Below, piece after piece: positions 1-12,104 of a stretch of DNA of 64,000 bases (positions are counted from its first letter, which is position 1; every line of letters starts with the position of its first letter). Position numbers and translations under genes: made by a program. The notes under the pieces were generated by a model. That model was not told the DNA's origin. It did not search any database and saw nothing but the letters and a program-made list of their open reading frames with translations. This stretch comes from Plenodomus lindquistii. Its lineage: Eukaryota > Ascomycota > Dothideomycetes > Pleosporales > Leptosphaeriaceae. The DNA is taken from assembly GCA_025504975.1 (NCBI GenBank), contig JANUWI010000003.1, positions 2,666,001-2,730,000 on the forward strand. The letters run 5' to 3'.

Positions 1-1213
1 AACTGTGGATGATCAGGAACCTCTTCCTGCTGCTGCTGCTGCTGCTGTCGCTGATTCTGTTCCGCCATCTTACCAACGTGTTGTGAGTAGGAATTTTCTG
101 GACTGGGATCACCGTGCATATACCCTCTTCCGCCTCCGCCGACACGAACGTAATGGGGTTGAGCGTTGGGATCCGTGTTTCGACGAGGTATGCCACCTGT
201 TGCGCTGGGCTTTACAATCAAGCTGGAAGACGTCTGGGAGGAAAGTGCAACGCTAGAACTTGTTGCTGCTGAAGTACCACCAAAAGGTAGAATAGCGAAG
301 AAGATGCGGAAGCCGAGTTTCAATGGCCAGATGATGAACCAGGTCAGTGGACCGTAGAGCCAGCGTCGAAAAACGAGCCAGATGACGGTGGTGATGAGGA
401 CGTAGAAGGTGGTCTCGAGATACCACGTGTCACTCTTTGTGCTCTTGAGTAGTGTTGATACCAGAGCCTTGCTGTTGGCCAACAATGTGTTGAGGTCTGA
501 GTACTTCTCCCCGAGATCTGCTAGTGCGGCTGTGGATTGTTCAAGTGTTTCTTGTGCGAATCGTGAGCGAGATAGCTCGTTTTGCATCAACTGGTGTGTC
601 CGGCGCAATGCAGCTGTGACGTCTGAAGAGGCCTGCGCGACGACTTCACCTTCTGAGAGACCTTGTTGTTGCTTTCTTTGGCGGTATGTCGAGGATGGGG
701 TGGAGGAGCCGGACTGTAGGTTGTTGAAGAGGAGCTCACGTTCCTTGAGCTTTGCGCGGTCGGCGTTGTGTTTGGCTGTGAGTTGGGCTTTGCGGTACTG
801 AGTCCGCGATCTGAAGAGAATCAGCATAGATCTTGATATGGGATGTAAGTGTAGCGGAGGACTCACGACTTGAGGTCTTCGGTCAACCGTGCAAGTAGTA
901 CAGCAAGTCTGTTCCTCTCGTTGTCCTTGGCACTGTCTCTCCGCCTGCCAGTTATGCCACCCTGTTGTGTGATGTCCTCTACCTCTTGTCTCAGTAGCTC
1001 CAACTCTTCTTCGATTCCCTTCAAGGTCTCGTGGATCTCGGCGCTCAATTCCAGGCGCACGTCGCCCTCGTCTGTGCTGTTGAGCGGCTGCGACCCAGGC
1101 TGGAACTCGAGCTTGGCGAGGCGTTGTATTAATTGGCCGGCAGCCTTGTTTGATTCGGAGAGCGAGGTCAGGCGGGTGGTGAGGGCTTGTGTGGTCGAGG
1201 GGAGAGGCGGCAT
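1..1213 (-). CDS. SEC20: Sec20 family SNARE-like ER protein, 3' end cut by the window edge
   Basis: Sec20 acts in Golgi-to-ER retrograde traffic as part of the ER t-SNARE complex with Ufe1 and Use1 (family knowledge). Exon 1 is 1213-867, starting at the ATG of MPPLPSTTQ. Exon 2 runs from 810 off the left edge. The junction (GTGAGT donor, CTTCAG acceptor) keeps frame and removes a TGA. The first 115 residues are predicted coiled coil with a central Glu-rich segment. A Sec20-type helical region follows, then a hydrophobic anchor near residues 250-275 (sequence around FYVLITTVIWLVF). The tail is Gly/Ser-rich with a poly-Gln tract near residue 380. The stop codon lies outside the window. Identification rests on the order helix, SNARE-like region, C-terminal anchor, and on local wording. 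Confidence 0.85.
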
Positions 1214-1517
1214 AATGGCGATTGGGAACAAGAAGGTGGAGGCGTGCATGCAAGTGCTATGACGGAGACAGTACGGCTGGCTGTTTGGTGGGGAAGCTAC
1301 GGCTGTCAACTCAAGCTCACTGCGCAAACATTTCTGCCGCACGGGCCAATTAACCGCTGAAGTGCGACAGCATGCATGGAGGCCCTCAGTTGCAGCCGCA
1401 AGGAAACCCATTGAGCCCTCGCAGGTGCGCACAAGTCAACACCCCATCCTCTGCCTACACTGATGCTGACGACTGCCAGACCGCCCCTCGCCCCCCATCT
1501 CCTACCTCATCGCCGCC
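1214..1517. promoter_or_regulatory. Divergent promoter between SEC20 and the mL53 gene
   Basis: This 304-bp gap separates the two start codons, so it must hold both promoters and both 5' leaders. The part next to the mL53 ATG is C-rich and pyrimidine-rich, as in fungal leaders. I see no TATA box or other site I can name. Confidence 0.5.
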
Positions 1518-1932
1518 ATGATCACCAAATTCCTCACAGATGTCCGCGTCACCTTCAATCCCTTCAGCCCGCGCTCCAAGCCTGCACGTCTGTTCCTGTC
1601 GCTTATACCGCCGAACGCACGTTCAGAAGGCATGAAAATTGAGTCTACCATGTTGCCAAGGACCAGCAAGCAGCCCGCGACACTGGGCGTCAAGTTCAGT
1701 ACGTGTACACTCTTTCTCTGTAGTGCTACGTTGCAGGGGAACAAGTGCAAGTTGGCCAGCGTGTCGGATAAAGCACAAGTGACGTAGTGTACAGCGTCTT
1801 GCTAACGCATTCACAGAGGACGGCAAGGAGATGAATCTAGACCTGAACACCATGAGGATAACACAAGTGGTCGAGGAAGTCGATCGACACTCGCGAACTC
1901 TGGCGCGGAAAGAGGAGCTCAACGGCAATTAA
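1518..1932 (+). CDS. MRPL44: Mitochondrial large-subunit ribosomal protein mL53 (yeast MRPL44)
   Basis: A small structural protein of the mitochondrial 54S subunit. Exon 1 is 1518-1698 and exon 2 is 1817-1932, giving 98 residues. The donor is GTACGT and the acceptor TTCACAG. The intron is 118 nt. The N terminus MITKFLTDVRVTFNPF followed by SLIPPNARS is the typical family signature: a short basic segment that may serve as targeting sequence, then the thioredoxin-like core. The length matches the yeast protein (about 98 residues). It is head to head with SEC20. An alternative unspliced ORF ends after 89 codons and lacks the conserved C terminus, so the spliced model is preferred. Confidence 0.88.
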
Positions 1933-2155
1933 TCAAGACTTTTGCCCGTATATGCTGTAACAATTCTGTATTTTTTTTTGGTTCAAACAATGCATTGGGG
2001 CGGCGTCACGGACACGATTGAACGACACACGTGGCGATGGAATATGGTCATCTTGATGAATCTATGTAGATCGCCCTTGTTCTGGCGTTATGATCATGTG
2101 TATCGTATACCCGTCAGCCGCTATATTTTGCCGAGTTTATATAACCACGGAGCAT

Positions 2156-3191
2156 CTAGCTGGTGGGGGCTCCCGAGATGTAGAACCACTTGTCGATGCT
2201 GGGATCGATTGGGGCAGCAGCCTTGTTCTCGCCTGGGGGGATGTTGAGCGACTTGGCGTCGGTGCGCTCAGGTGAGTGCGAGACGGTGGTGTTGACGCTG
2301 TCGAGTATGTTAGTCAAAGCGCCATGAACAGAGAGCAGAAGGCGACGTACAGAGAAAGATCCTCCTTAGGCGTCTTGCCAGTGGCCAGCTTCTCCCAGGC
2401 CTCGGCACACTCACGGACAATGTCCATGGCGTACTTCTTGTTCTTGCACTCGCCAGAGAAGGCGAACTGGTTCTCGGGCTTGCCGTCTGGGATCTTGTAG
2501 ATGCGGAACCATTCATTGGTCGCGCGGAGAAGGCCAGGGAGGTGACGCTCGACATCCTCGACATCATTGAGCTTGGGGGCCAATGGGTCGTTGACGTTGA
2601 TGACCATGATCTTCCAGTCAGTCTCGCCCTCGTCGAGCAGAGCCATGACACCGAGGACCTTGACCTGGATGACCTCGCCCGGCTTGGCGACGAGCTCACC
2701 AATCTCGCAGACGTCGAGCGGGTCGTTGTCGCCCTTGGCCTTGGTCTCCTGGTGGACTACGTTGGGGTCTTCCCATGTCTGCAAGCGCCGTCAGTAGCTG
2801 TGCGTGGTCCGATGTCGGGCTCGCATCATCGTACCTGGGGGAAGGCACCGTAGTTCCAGAGGTAGCCCTTGTGGGGGAAGCAGTTGCGCACGAAGCGGAG
2901 CTTGCCCTTCTTGGTGTCCTGCAAGATGGGGTTGAGCGTCTCCTCCTTGGAGATCTGGGGGCCGTGTCAGCAACGTCGATAGCTATGGAGCGCAGCCAAT
3001 GGAGCAGCACGCACCTCCATCTTAGCATTGGTCCAGCGGGGGACCTCGACGACCATGTTGAGGACCGTCTGCTGCTCGTTGGCGTAGAGCGGGATGTCGT
3101 GCCATGGCGAGACGAGCTGGCCGTCCTTCTCAATGTAGACGCGGTGCTCGAGCGTGTTGGCCGCGCCAATCCTGCGGGTGGTGTAAGACAT
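2156..3191 (-). CDS. IPP1: Inorganic pyrophosphatase, soluble family I
   Basis: Hydrolyses pyrophosphate to two phosphates in the cytosol, pulling biosynthetic reactions forward; Mg-dependent and essential in yeast. Four exons: 3191-3015, 2954-2835, 2778-2351 and 2297-2156, giving 288 residues, close to the usual 286. The family signature GDNDPLD with its metal-binding aspartates is intact in exon 3, followed by VCEIG. Earlier conserved blocks are WHDIPLYA, RFVRNCFPHKGYLWNYGAFPQ split over exons, and TWEDP. The last exon encodes the eukaryotic tail ending WFYISGAPTS. The start MSYTTRRIG is the only ATG that leaves the N-terminal beta-barrel intact. No odd feature seen. Confidence 0.95.
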
Positions 3192-3633
3192 CTTGGGGCG
3201 TTGTTTCTCCGATGGTGCAGAAGACGAGGCGGAGGTGTGGAGGTGATCAGACACTTGGAGCGCCCGCGACTTGAAAACTTCGGCGAGGGGTCTAGTGGGG
3301 CTGGTTGGCGGGGAGCAGCGGCGGTGCGAAGGAGGCGCCACGGTGACGAACGTCAAAACCGACTGCCTGCATGCGACAGGCGTCGGAACAAGCAAAGGGC
3401 ACTTCTTCAAGCGGGAGACTGCTCGCTGGGCTGGAAGGAGCCCCTGCAGAGTTCGGCAGACGGACATGCAAGTGCGCCAGCTATGTATCCAGCCAGCCTC
3501 CAATTAATGTTGTCGGCTTCCCTTTTGCAACGAGCCTTGGACCGAGGATATGGCAGAGACAGCGCAAGTCGCGGAGAAGGAACATAAAATTGTGCACGGA
3601 CACACACCGCCGCGGCTCTTCCCGTCTCCGTCT
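3192..3633. promoter_or_regulatory. Intergenic: IPP1 promoter and 3' end of the next gene
   Basis: 442 bp between the IPP1 start and the stop of the gene to its right, both on the minus strand. It must contain the IPP1 promoter and the downstream gene's terminator. I recognise no specific site. Confidence 0.4.
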
Positions 3634-5745
3634 TCAATACAACCGATTCGGCCGCCAAAAGCCAGCTGCCACTACGCTGTCCCCAGACGCTACATGCTCA
3701 ACACGACTTTCTTCCACATACCCGTCATCTCCGTGATATACTCCACCGTCTGCTTCATGTCTGTATAAACCTGTCTCGTCCACAATACCTTCCAAATCTT
3801 GCTCTTCCTCGGCCATGTTGTCATCATCGCTCAGATACTCTTCTGCTCCAAAGTGTAGCAATTCTGTTCTACGCGCATCGAAATGCGACTGAGGATACTG
3901 CTCATGTTGACCTTGCTGTTCGTACAGACCTGGGCCTGCGAAACTGGCCAATGTCGGTCTTCGGACCTCAGTTGCTGCAAAGCGTACCCTTGGAGGTTGC
4001 TGCGCCGTCGAACCAACGTCTATATCACCATGTCTCTCTGTTCTCCGGGCCGAATGCGACGCATCATATCGTGCGGCATCGGTATTGTATGTTGGGGCCG
4101 GCCGATGTCTCCCGAAAAAGACATTGTTGCACTCCTGTATAGTTTTGTCTAAATTGGATGACATCGATGGCGCCATCACTGATGTATCGTTGTGGTCGCT
4201 CCCAGTATGTCGGCTTTGATGGGTGGTATTTCGATTGTTTGACGGTAGACTGGTCAAGCCAGATTTGTCTTCCTTGCTAGAATGTAGATGTCTTGGTCTG
4301 GCGTTACTGGGCTCCACATGCGTCGGCAGTGAAGGTGGCATCGACAAAGGGGATCCAGAATAATCCGTGGCTGGGAGCTTTGTGACCCTATTGATGCCAT
4401 GAACGCGTCGTGGGGACAATGTACGCTCGGGAAACGACTGAGATCGGGACACCGGGCGACGCGACAGATTTATTGACGACGCTTGGAACCGGTCGGCTAA
4501 GCGACTACCCCCGACGTGGGACTCTGTTCGAGGAGCCCGTCGAAGAGAAGAGTTTGGACGGGAATCGTCGTGCAAGGCCTCACTGCAATTCTGCTCCCTG
4601 GCTGGTTTTTCTTGACGTCCATGAGTACTACTTCGGTTCAGTGGACGGGCTGGAGTGGTGCTATGAGCCCTAATTGACTCGGACCAAGTCACGTAGCTCG
4701 TACTTTCATGGCGCGGACCTCGACTGCCAAACCCCAAGTACGAAGCCTTGTCAGCCGCCTCAACAGTAGACACGACTGTGTCATCCATCAGACGCTGCTC
4801 TAGTTCCCGATGGACAGAGACGGAGCTTGGGTCCTTTCCGCGGCGCCTTTGATGATCGGGCAAGTTCTGGTCTTTCTCCGCTAGAGCAGGACGCACGTTC
4901 GTGAAGTAGGCAGAAATCTCTCCCTCTTTCGAACGGACATGGTCTTTCTTGCGCTTCTTCTTCGTTGCCTCTGGTCTTTGTGGGAGGTTTGTTGGTTCGT
5001 CATGCTTTTGCAGAAACTTCATTTCGGAAAAGACCAAGTCTGGCACTGTACATACAGTCAGTCAGAGCAGGCTAACGCTGAGTGAGCTTCCGATGTGGGA
5101 ACGCTTACAGCCGCGACCCTTGACAGCCATCGACGTCCTGCCCTTGTTGAAGATTCCCGATTGCTCCCGTGGCTTGAGCTTGACCAATCATCAGCTGAAT
5201 CCTTCTACACTGCATTGCATGGCAGTTCTTACAGTCAGCCGATCTCCTGACACGTTCTTGGCGTGAAAGTCATGTCCAATACTGCCGCCCACATTGTCCC
5301 CCTTCTTGTGCTTGGACTTGCATCGTGTCTGCTTTGATTCGTCTTTCCTGTTGCGATGAACATGCTTGGCCCGCCCATCAGCAGCTTTGGATGAAGGCTC
5401 GTACCGATCCGGGCGTGTCTTTCGGCGAGGTCTCCGTGCATATCGCCCGCTCGATCTGCTGCAGCGGGAAGGCTCGCTGAGTACACCGCCGGGGTCGTCG
5501 CTGGGCGCACCCTCTTGTGTCCCGCATTCGGTAGAGAGCTTTCGTCGCCTTTTGGTAGTCGTCCTCCGCGGAGGTGAGGGCTCGAGTAGTGAGCTATCAG
5601 CCCGACTTCGCTTCGGCAAGTGCTTTGCTTTGGGCACTTTCTCAGGGTAATTGAGACGAATGGGAGAATCTGCGGTTGGCAATGCTTGCAGGCCTGCGGG
5701 ATGTTCTGGCGGCACGGTCTCGTCCAGCCATTTGCGAATATCCAT
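3634..5745 (-). CDS. Uncharacterised basic, low-complexity protein
   Basis: I do not recognise a named family. Three exons, 5745-5233, 5178-5109 and 5045-3634, encode 664 residues. The middle exon is only 70 nt. The exon 2/3 junction creates a continuous ordered-looking motif, GIFNKGR ... VKGRGLPDLVFSEMKFL, embedded in otherwise disordered sequence rich in Arg, Ser, Lys and Pro, with basic clusters (TKRRRK, RRPRRKTRP, KKKRKK) that resemble nuclear localisation signals. The C-terminal part is acidic (SDDDNMAEEEQDLE). I have a recollection of similar GRGLPDL-type motifs in other Dothideomycete hypothetical proteins, but cannot verify it. A nuclear scaffold or regulatory role is only a guess. 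Splice sites (GTAAGA, GTAAGC donors) and frame support the model. Confidence 0.7.
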
Positions 5746-7573
5746 TGTGAACTTGCAAGTCTCGCCGTTCGTTGTACAGCATTAAGCAGCCGGGCGGCCG
5801 GTCGCTTCAGGGGTGTTGTTCTCGTGTGACAGCGAGCGAGAGTGCGGTCGTGAAGAGTGGCTGTGGGCTGATGAATCATGGTGTGTTGTATGTGGGAAGC
5901 AGGCATGCACGTGTCGGATCCAAGAGCTCTGGAGGGAAGTGACGATGGTCCATTTGGATGCGACTGCCCGACGACGCCCTGCTCTTGGGGAAAGACATGG
6001 CGACGACGCCAACATGGACGCCAACATGGACGCCAAAAGGGCGAATCTCCTTCAGTCTCGTCTCTCTACTTGTGCCAAGCATAGCAAGAATGTGCGTCCT
6101 AGCGCTTGCGATGTTGGAACTACGGAGAGGTGTTGAGGCTCAATGTATACGACGTCTTGATTGGTTAGGCGAAGCATTGAACTCTAAATAAGCGTACACC
6201 TGTGTAGAGTAGCATTGGGTCGGCGAGGTGGCGCATTCATTCGCACTGCCATCTGGTTGCGTGGACTGAAATGCTGGGCAATTGACTCGGCTCGTCACTG
6301 CGAGTCTCGAGACGTCGAAACAAGTATGTCCCCTGCTCCTCGGCTGCAGCGTGGTACTGGTGCACACTGCAGGCACCATGGAGTGGAGCAGCAATCTGGC
6401 GACGGTGCCATTGACGCCCCACTGATAAACTCGGTTTTATGGACGGGAAACAGGCAGGCGAGGCCCCCATTGCCTGGCCACAACAGGGACTAGCTCCCAG
6501 GGCTGGGCGCACCAGCCAGCCTGAGTTGGACCGACCAGACCCCACACGGTACGCGATGGCGACATGATAAGCTTCCTGAACCACTCTCCGCCGTCCAATG
6601 CGCGGCCAGGCCTACTGTACTGCGACGTCCATGGCTCTGCCGCTTCCGAGTGTCGAGTCGCTGGGGCTGTAGAGCACGCAACCTGTTTGGAGGGGGCAGC
6701 GCCTTGACGGCAATGGCATGCATGTTGCAGGTGTACTGTAGCAGCGCCCAACCACCCAATCACCCAATCGCCCAGCAGCGCATGCCGGCACTGTCGACAA
6801 GACCTATCAGAAAAATCGAGTCGTCGCTTTTTGCCAGGCCCAGAGGTTTGCCCACCCGCTGTACTGTAATTGGGCTTGTCTGGTCCCAAGCTAGGCTGGG
6901 CTGCATATTTCCAGCATGAGGAGACGGACACGGGACATGCTCGACTGCAGCGTGCCTGTGGCCTGTATGGGGGAAAGCAGCAGTACGCCCACGGCCCTCT
7001 TCCTCGCTGCCACTGCCTCTGTCGTGTGTGCCAGGCTGCGTGCAGGGCGCTGTCCGCCCGTGCAGCCACTCGGTCTGCTCTGGCTCGACTCGTCCATGCT
7101 GGAGCCCAAGTGCGCGCCCCCATCCACATGGCCAGCCTGCCCTCACCCGGATCGTCCAGTCTACTGTACTATCCCGCCCAAGCGCCAATACAGCTAGCGC
7201 TCTTTCATCGCCTGGAGGGGTCTATCGTGCTTGCCCCGCCAACCTTGGACACGTTCACTATCTCTGCCTCGACAGCTGCCATCACACTGCAACAACCTTG
7301 CAGCTCCCATCTCTCGTCCAACTCCTACAAGCCCAAGCTTGTGCCATCTACACCGATCCAGCCTGGTGCTACAAGACTAAATGTTCGTTCCGTCACGTTG
7401 CTACCTGTTACCTGCATATAGGCTGCCCGCCATGGCTCCCTCGCCTTCCCCGGCTTCCTCTTCCTTCTCCATCTCCTGTCCTTACGTCTCTCGACCGTCC
7501 TGTGTCGCGCCTTCTGTCACGTTTTGAGTGCTTGTATTGAGACAGTTCAGTGTTCGATCCAGACTTCTACATC
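5746..7573. promoter_or_regulatory. Long intergenic region upstream of the RRM protein gene
   Basis: 1.8 kb between a minus-strand start and a plus-strand start. No ORF here has an ATG start and convincing protein character. A 12-bp unit (gacgccaacatg) occurs in tandem about 2.5 times at 6004-6033. The last 350 bp are strongly pyrimidine-rich, with several TCTC/CCTC runs ending just before the ATG at 7574, typical of the leader of a highly expressed fungal gene. Confidence 0.45.
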
Positions 7574-8412
7574 ATGTCGAAGCTTTTCATTGGGTAAGTG
7601 CCGTCCTGCCTCTTTGTGCGCCTGTCGCTGACCGTTCGCAGAGGCCTTGCATGGCACACTGATGACCAGGCGCTGCGCCAGAAATTCGAGGAGTTTGGCC
7701 AGGTCGAAGAAGCTGTAAGTGCCATGCTGAGCCCAACACACTTACAACAACACACAGCATACTCACAATCTGCTAGGTTGTCGTCAAGGACCGTGATACC
7801 GGCCGCAGCAGGGGCTTTGGATTTGTGCGTTATGCCAACGACTCTGAGGCAGACGCTGCCATGCAAGCCCTGAACAACGAGGAGTGCGTATTTCCCCCAT
7901 TCCTTGCGCCTTGGCTGGTCCGTCAAAACACGCGCTCCACCAACCAATGAGAAACGGCAACAACATTGTGGCGACCTCGTTTTCTTATGGATCGATTGTG
8001 CTGACTGTTGCAGATTCGATGGCCGTAGAATCCGTGTCGACAAGGCTTCCGACCGTGCTGGCGGCGGCGGCGGCGGACGTGGCGGCTATGGAGGCGGTGG
8101 CGGTGGCTACCAGCGTGGTGGTTACGGCGGCGGACAAGGTGGTGAGTTCTCCATGATGCGCTCTCCTGGTACAGTTGCTAATTATTCAATCAGGCTACGG
8201 TGGTGGTGACCGTGGTAAGACACCGCACATTGCATGATTGCTATCGACATCTAACGAATTCTATAGGTTACGGCGGTGGTGGCGGTGGCTCATGGGGACC
8301 TCCCCAAGGCCAGCAGGGCGGCGGTTACCAGTCTCGCGGCGGATACGGCGGTGGCCAGGGTGGCGGTTACGGCGGCCAGGAGGGCGGTCAGGGTGGTGGC
8401 CAGCAGTGGTAA
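7574..8412 (+). CDS. Glycine-rich RNA-binding protein (one RRM plus RGG/GYGG tail)
   Basis: Binds RNA and probably acts in mRNA handling or stress response, like plant GRP7 and animal CIRBP types (family knowledge). Six exons: 7574-7593, 7642-7714, 7777-7883, 8014-8141, 8194-8214 and 8267-8412, giving 164 residues. The RRM fills residues 1-80, with RNP2 KLFIGGL and RNP1 SRGFGFVRY intact. The tail is Gly-rich with RGG, YGGG and GGY units and ends QQW. Two exons are tiny: exon 1 (20 nt) and exon 5 (21 nt, in frame, encoding part of the Gly tail). The long pyrimidine-rich leader fits strong expression. All splice junctions keep frame and rebuild RNP2, which no unspliced ORF does. Confidence 0.93.
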
Positions 8413-9332
8413 ACACCTAGCCCACTTCTCCTGCGGATCTTTGCTTTTGAGATGACAGAATACGAATATGCTCGTCGAAGGAAGGAGAGCCACGAGGAAT
8501 GACCTCGAATGTCTCGATATATTGGCTGTTAATGGCAGTAAGGGTGGTTGGTACTGACGAGATGCGATACCCATTGAATCAGGAGGTGCTGCTACTCTGT
8601 ACTTGTCTAGCGAAAAGGCTTCAGTCCCTTAACCACATTCTCTAAAAGTCTTCTTCCAGCGAGGTGGTTGCTCATGCAAACACCAAGTGTGTAGAATACC
8701 ACAACGTGTGGATTGCTAAAGAAAAAAGTTGTTATGTTTTTGTTATACGCTCTTTACTGTTGAAGCATACTGGAGACTCGGTGGGACCATTTAGGCAAGA
8801 CGGTCAGGAAACAGGATGAGGCTCTGCATCGAGTACCACATGAGGTCACAGCGAACAGTTCATCATCCACGTTTGCAATCCCTGTAAATTTTTCAACTTT
8901 CTGCGCATTCGAGTGCACCGAGTTCGAACTTCGTTTCTGAGGCATTATCGAGGCCTCCAAGAAACTGCAGCTTGCACCCATCTCAGCACATGGCCATGCA
9001 ACAAGTGGCAACACATTGTGACAACCCCGCATAGCGCATGGATAGCCGCCGGTGAGTGCTGCATAATTAATACAAATTGCATCATTTGCTGCAAGAGATG
9101 GTGGGGATCGTCCGAGTAATGACAGACGCACTCTGCGCTCCGTTGTAGATCTGCGTACGACCGAAATTTGGATTCTTGCTGCTGCCTGGCGAGGTGTCTG
9201 GGCAGTGCGGGAGGAGCTGCTCGGTGTCTGCCCAACCCCGCTTCTCTATCCGGATACCATTGTACACACCTAGAGCGCCCACCCTGCCGATATCATTATT
9301 CAAATTGTTGGTCGCTTCCGCTCAGAGACAAG
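8413..9332. other. Intergenic: RRM gene 3' end and hydrolase promoter
   Basis: 920 bp with no supported gene. The first 350 bp is AT-richer, as expected for a 3' UTR and terminator. A minus-strand ORF of 125 codons in the middle begins in non-conserved sequence and is not supported by codon character. Confidence 0.4.
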
Positions 9333-11704
9333 ATGAAGAGCCGGAATGGACTGGAGAACGACGCTGCTCCAGTCAAGCGTCAACGGTCCTTGGCCCGGCG
9401 GGCGCTGAAGGTGACCTTCGAGACGCTAGTAATACTTGCCGGACTTGACACTGTCTTTCCCAACGTAAAAGTTTGGATAACTCCAGAATCATGGAGCAGT
9501 GTCTTGCAGCCTGCGAACAATATTGTTTCTCTAGAGCCAAAGCCTTTCGACTGGTCCCAGGTACGTCGCGACGCTCAATTATAAGCGTGACAGGTAGTTC
9601 GCACAGCCATGCCCGTGAGACCGGTGATGTGCAATTCCACATCCAAGGCCAGAGACATGATTTGCACACGGTGTACCTCAGACGATTGATCGAAAAGTCT
9701 GTCTATAACTGGACTGGGCGCCTGTTGACAGTGCTCTCATGTGGACCACAACCCCCAAAGCCGTCACCATCTATACTACTCTGTTTGTCATCGTCTTTGT
9801 AGCAGGCATCCGATCTCACGGTCTGGCTAACAAATCCTCAGTTAGAACCAAAAGACAACTTGGAGTTTCATGATTGCAACGATGGCTTCCAATGCGCGAA
9901 ATTGAGCCTGCCATTCGACTACTTCAACGGAACACACCCAAATGCTACAGTGAGCATCGCGATCACAAAACTCAGCGCAAGAGTCTCCGTGGATGACCCC
10001 CGTTATGGCGGACCTATCCTTATCAACCCCGGTGGCCCTGGGGGTCCTGGAGCCCTCTTCGCACTCCTCGCGGGAAGGTCCTTGCAGATGGTCACTGATC
10101 CCGGCAGCAGTCCTGCGGACTTACCACATGAAGCAAAGTTCTATGACATCCTTGGCTTCGATCCGCGAGGTATTGGCATGTCAGAACCTGCTGCCGTGTG
10201 TATCCCCAGTGTACCTTCCTCATGGTCTTGGGGGCTAAGGGAAAGCAACGAAGGTATTCTAGGAAGTTCTGATGCTGCACTTGGTAGGCTCTGGTCCATG
10301 ACACATGCTTATGGCTCGTCCTGTGAGAAGGCCTTGGAGGATGAAGATGGCCCCGACATCAAAGAATACATGTCCACGGCATCTGTAGCACGAGATATGC
10401 TTGAGATCACCGAGAAACATGCCGAGTATGTTGCTGAGCAAAGAGCACAGTTAGCAGCTCAAAAGGCCGGAAAGACACTGGGCTGCCATGATACAGGATA
10501 CAGACGAGGGGAGGCGAAGCTGCAGTATTGGGGCTTTTCTTATGGGACCTTTCTTGGGACAACCTTTGCGTCCATGTTTCCAGACCGGGTAGGACGTGTC
10601 GTTCTCGATGGCGTTGTGAGCGTCAATGACTATATGAACTCTCTGGGCAACGGCAGTCTGACAGACGGCGAGAAAGCCATGGACTCATTCTACACGTTCT
10701 GTCACAACGCCGGCCCCTCCGGGTGCGCACTCGCAACGCCAGGGGGAAACGCAACGACTGTCAAGGACCGCGCCCAGAAGATCATCAAGTCACTATACCA
10801 TGCTCCTCTACCCATCAGCACTCCCCACGGCCCAGAGGTCCTCACGTACTCTGACATCAAGCTACTCATCTTCAGTAGCACCTATACCCCATTCGCAACC
10901 TTCCAATACATCGGTGCGATCCTCGCCGCCGTCGAAGCAGGCGGCTCCCACGCCCTCGACTTCCTCGTCGACTCCAACCCCTTCCAACACGTCTACTCCT
11001 GCCCCATCAACGGCACAATCCCCTCCTACACCGACAACCCCGATCCCTCCGTCTCCATGACCGCCATCCTATGCAGCGACGGCTTCGACCAAACCCAAAC
11101 CTCCATTTCCGAATTCGAGCAATACTGGCAAGACATGGAAACCAAGTACCCAACGGGGGGCTCCTGGTGGTCCATGCTGAAGATGCGCTGTGCGGCTTGG
11201 CCCATACGCGCTGGCTATGCTTTCCGCGGCCCCTTTGGCACGAATACAAGTCAGCCTGTTCTCTTCGTCAGTAACACTGCTGATCCCGTCACTCCGCTTC
11301 GTAGTGGCAGACTCATGCACAGTCTTTTCCCCAACAGCGGGCTGCTGATTACAGACGGCGCGGGACATTGCTCGCTGTCCGCATCGAATGAGTGCACATT
11401 GACTCATATCAGAAATTACTTCCAAACGGGGGGCTTGCCAAAAAACGAAACGCTGTGCTTGCCTGAGAAGAACCGGTGGAGCTTGAACTCGACAGACCCC
11501 GATAGTCCGTTTTATAATCCGTCGTTGGAGACGGCAGAGCTTGTTCAGGTTGAGGGGGTTGATGAGCGCACTGAGGAACAACATGCATTGTATGCTGTGG
11601 GTGCTAGGCTCATGGACATGGTGGCTGGGAACGACGTCTTTGGGTTTCCTACGCTCGCTGGTTCGACATTGGCAAAGAGTTTGCTGAGAAACATTCATGT
11701 CTGA
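9333..11704 (+). CDS. Alpha/beta hydrolase, tripeptidyl aminopeptidase-like (TAP-like C-terminal domain)
   Basis: Probably a serine exo-peptidase or esterase of the SCO7095/TAP-like group. Exon 1 is 9333-9560, exon 2 is 9842-11704, 696 residues. The junction restores FDWSQ-LEPKDNLEFHDC-DGFQCA, the usual start of this family's catalytic domain. The oxyanion loop is NPGGPGGPG, the nucleophile Ser is near residue 309 in GFSYG, the acid Asp in the DPVTP block and the His in GAGHCS, so the triad is complete. The N terminus has a weak hydrophobic segment (ETLVILAGL) that may be an anchor. The 281-nt intron is long for this window. An upstream in-frame ATG at 9168 exists, but the sequence before 9333 is not protein-like. 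Several N-glycosylation sequons suggest passage through the secretory route (inference). Confidence 0.85.
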
Positions 11705-12104
11705 ATGTGAGGGGGGCGCTCTGTAGGGTGATGATGGTGGGTTCAACGTGACGGACGGGCTTGTGTTGGGTACCGGTCGCTGTCGTGTATATTATCCTTT
11801 TGCCTCAGAATGTTCTTCGCGATCTTTTTTCTTCATCGATGTAGTTGGTCTTTCGCTCGTGTACAGCTGGCGCTCACATTACACTGTCTTTTAGAATCTG
11901 GGTAAGCGCGAGTGTAGCATAGCGTAGCAATGCATATCCATGCTTCAGCGGCACGTTGATTTGCGATCAAGCAGTAAACAAAACTTGGTTTTTCAACCAC
12001 CTCTCAACTAATAGTAATGTGCAAATTCCACACAGATACTGACTATACTACACAAGTGTCCCAACGCCAATTACAAACCACAACACCCTGAAACTCTCAA
12101 TCCA
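11705..12104. terminator. Convergent 3' region between the hydrolase and BRR2
   Basis: 400 bp holding two transcript ends that face each other. It is AT-richer than its flanks, with T-rich (cttttttcttc) and A-rich stretches that could serve polyadenylation on either strand. No gene seen. Confidence 0.4.

Noticed and set aside
6004..6033. 12-bp tandem unit, 2.5 copies
   Set aside because: Too short and isolated to be more than a chance or slippage repeat; noted under the intergenic feature only.
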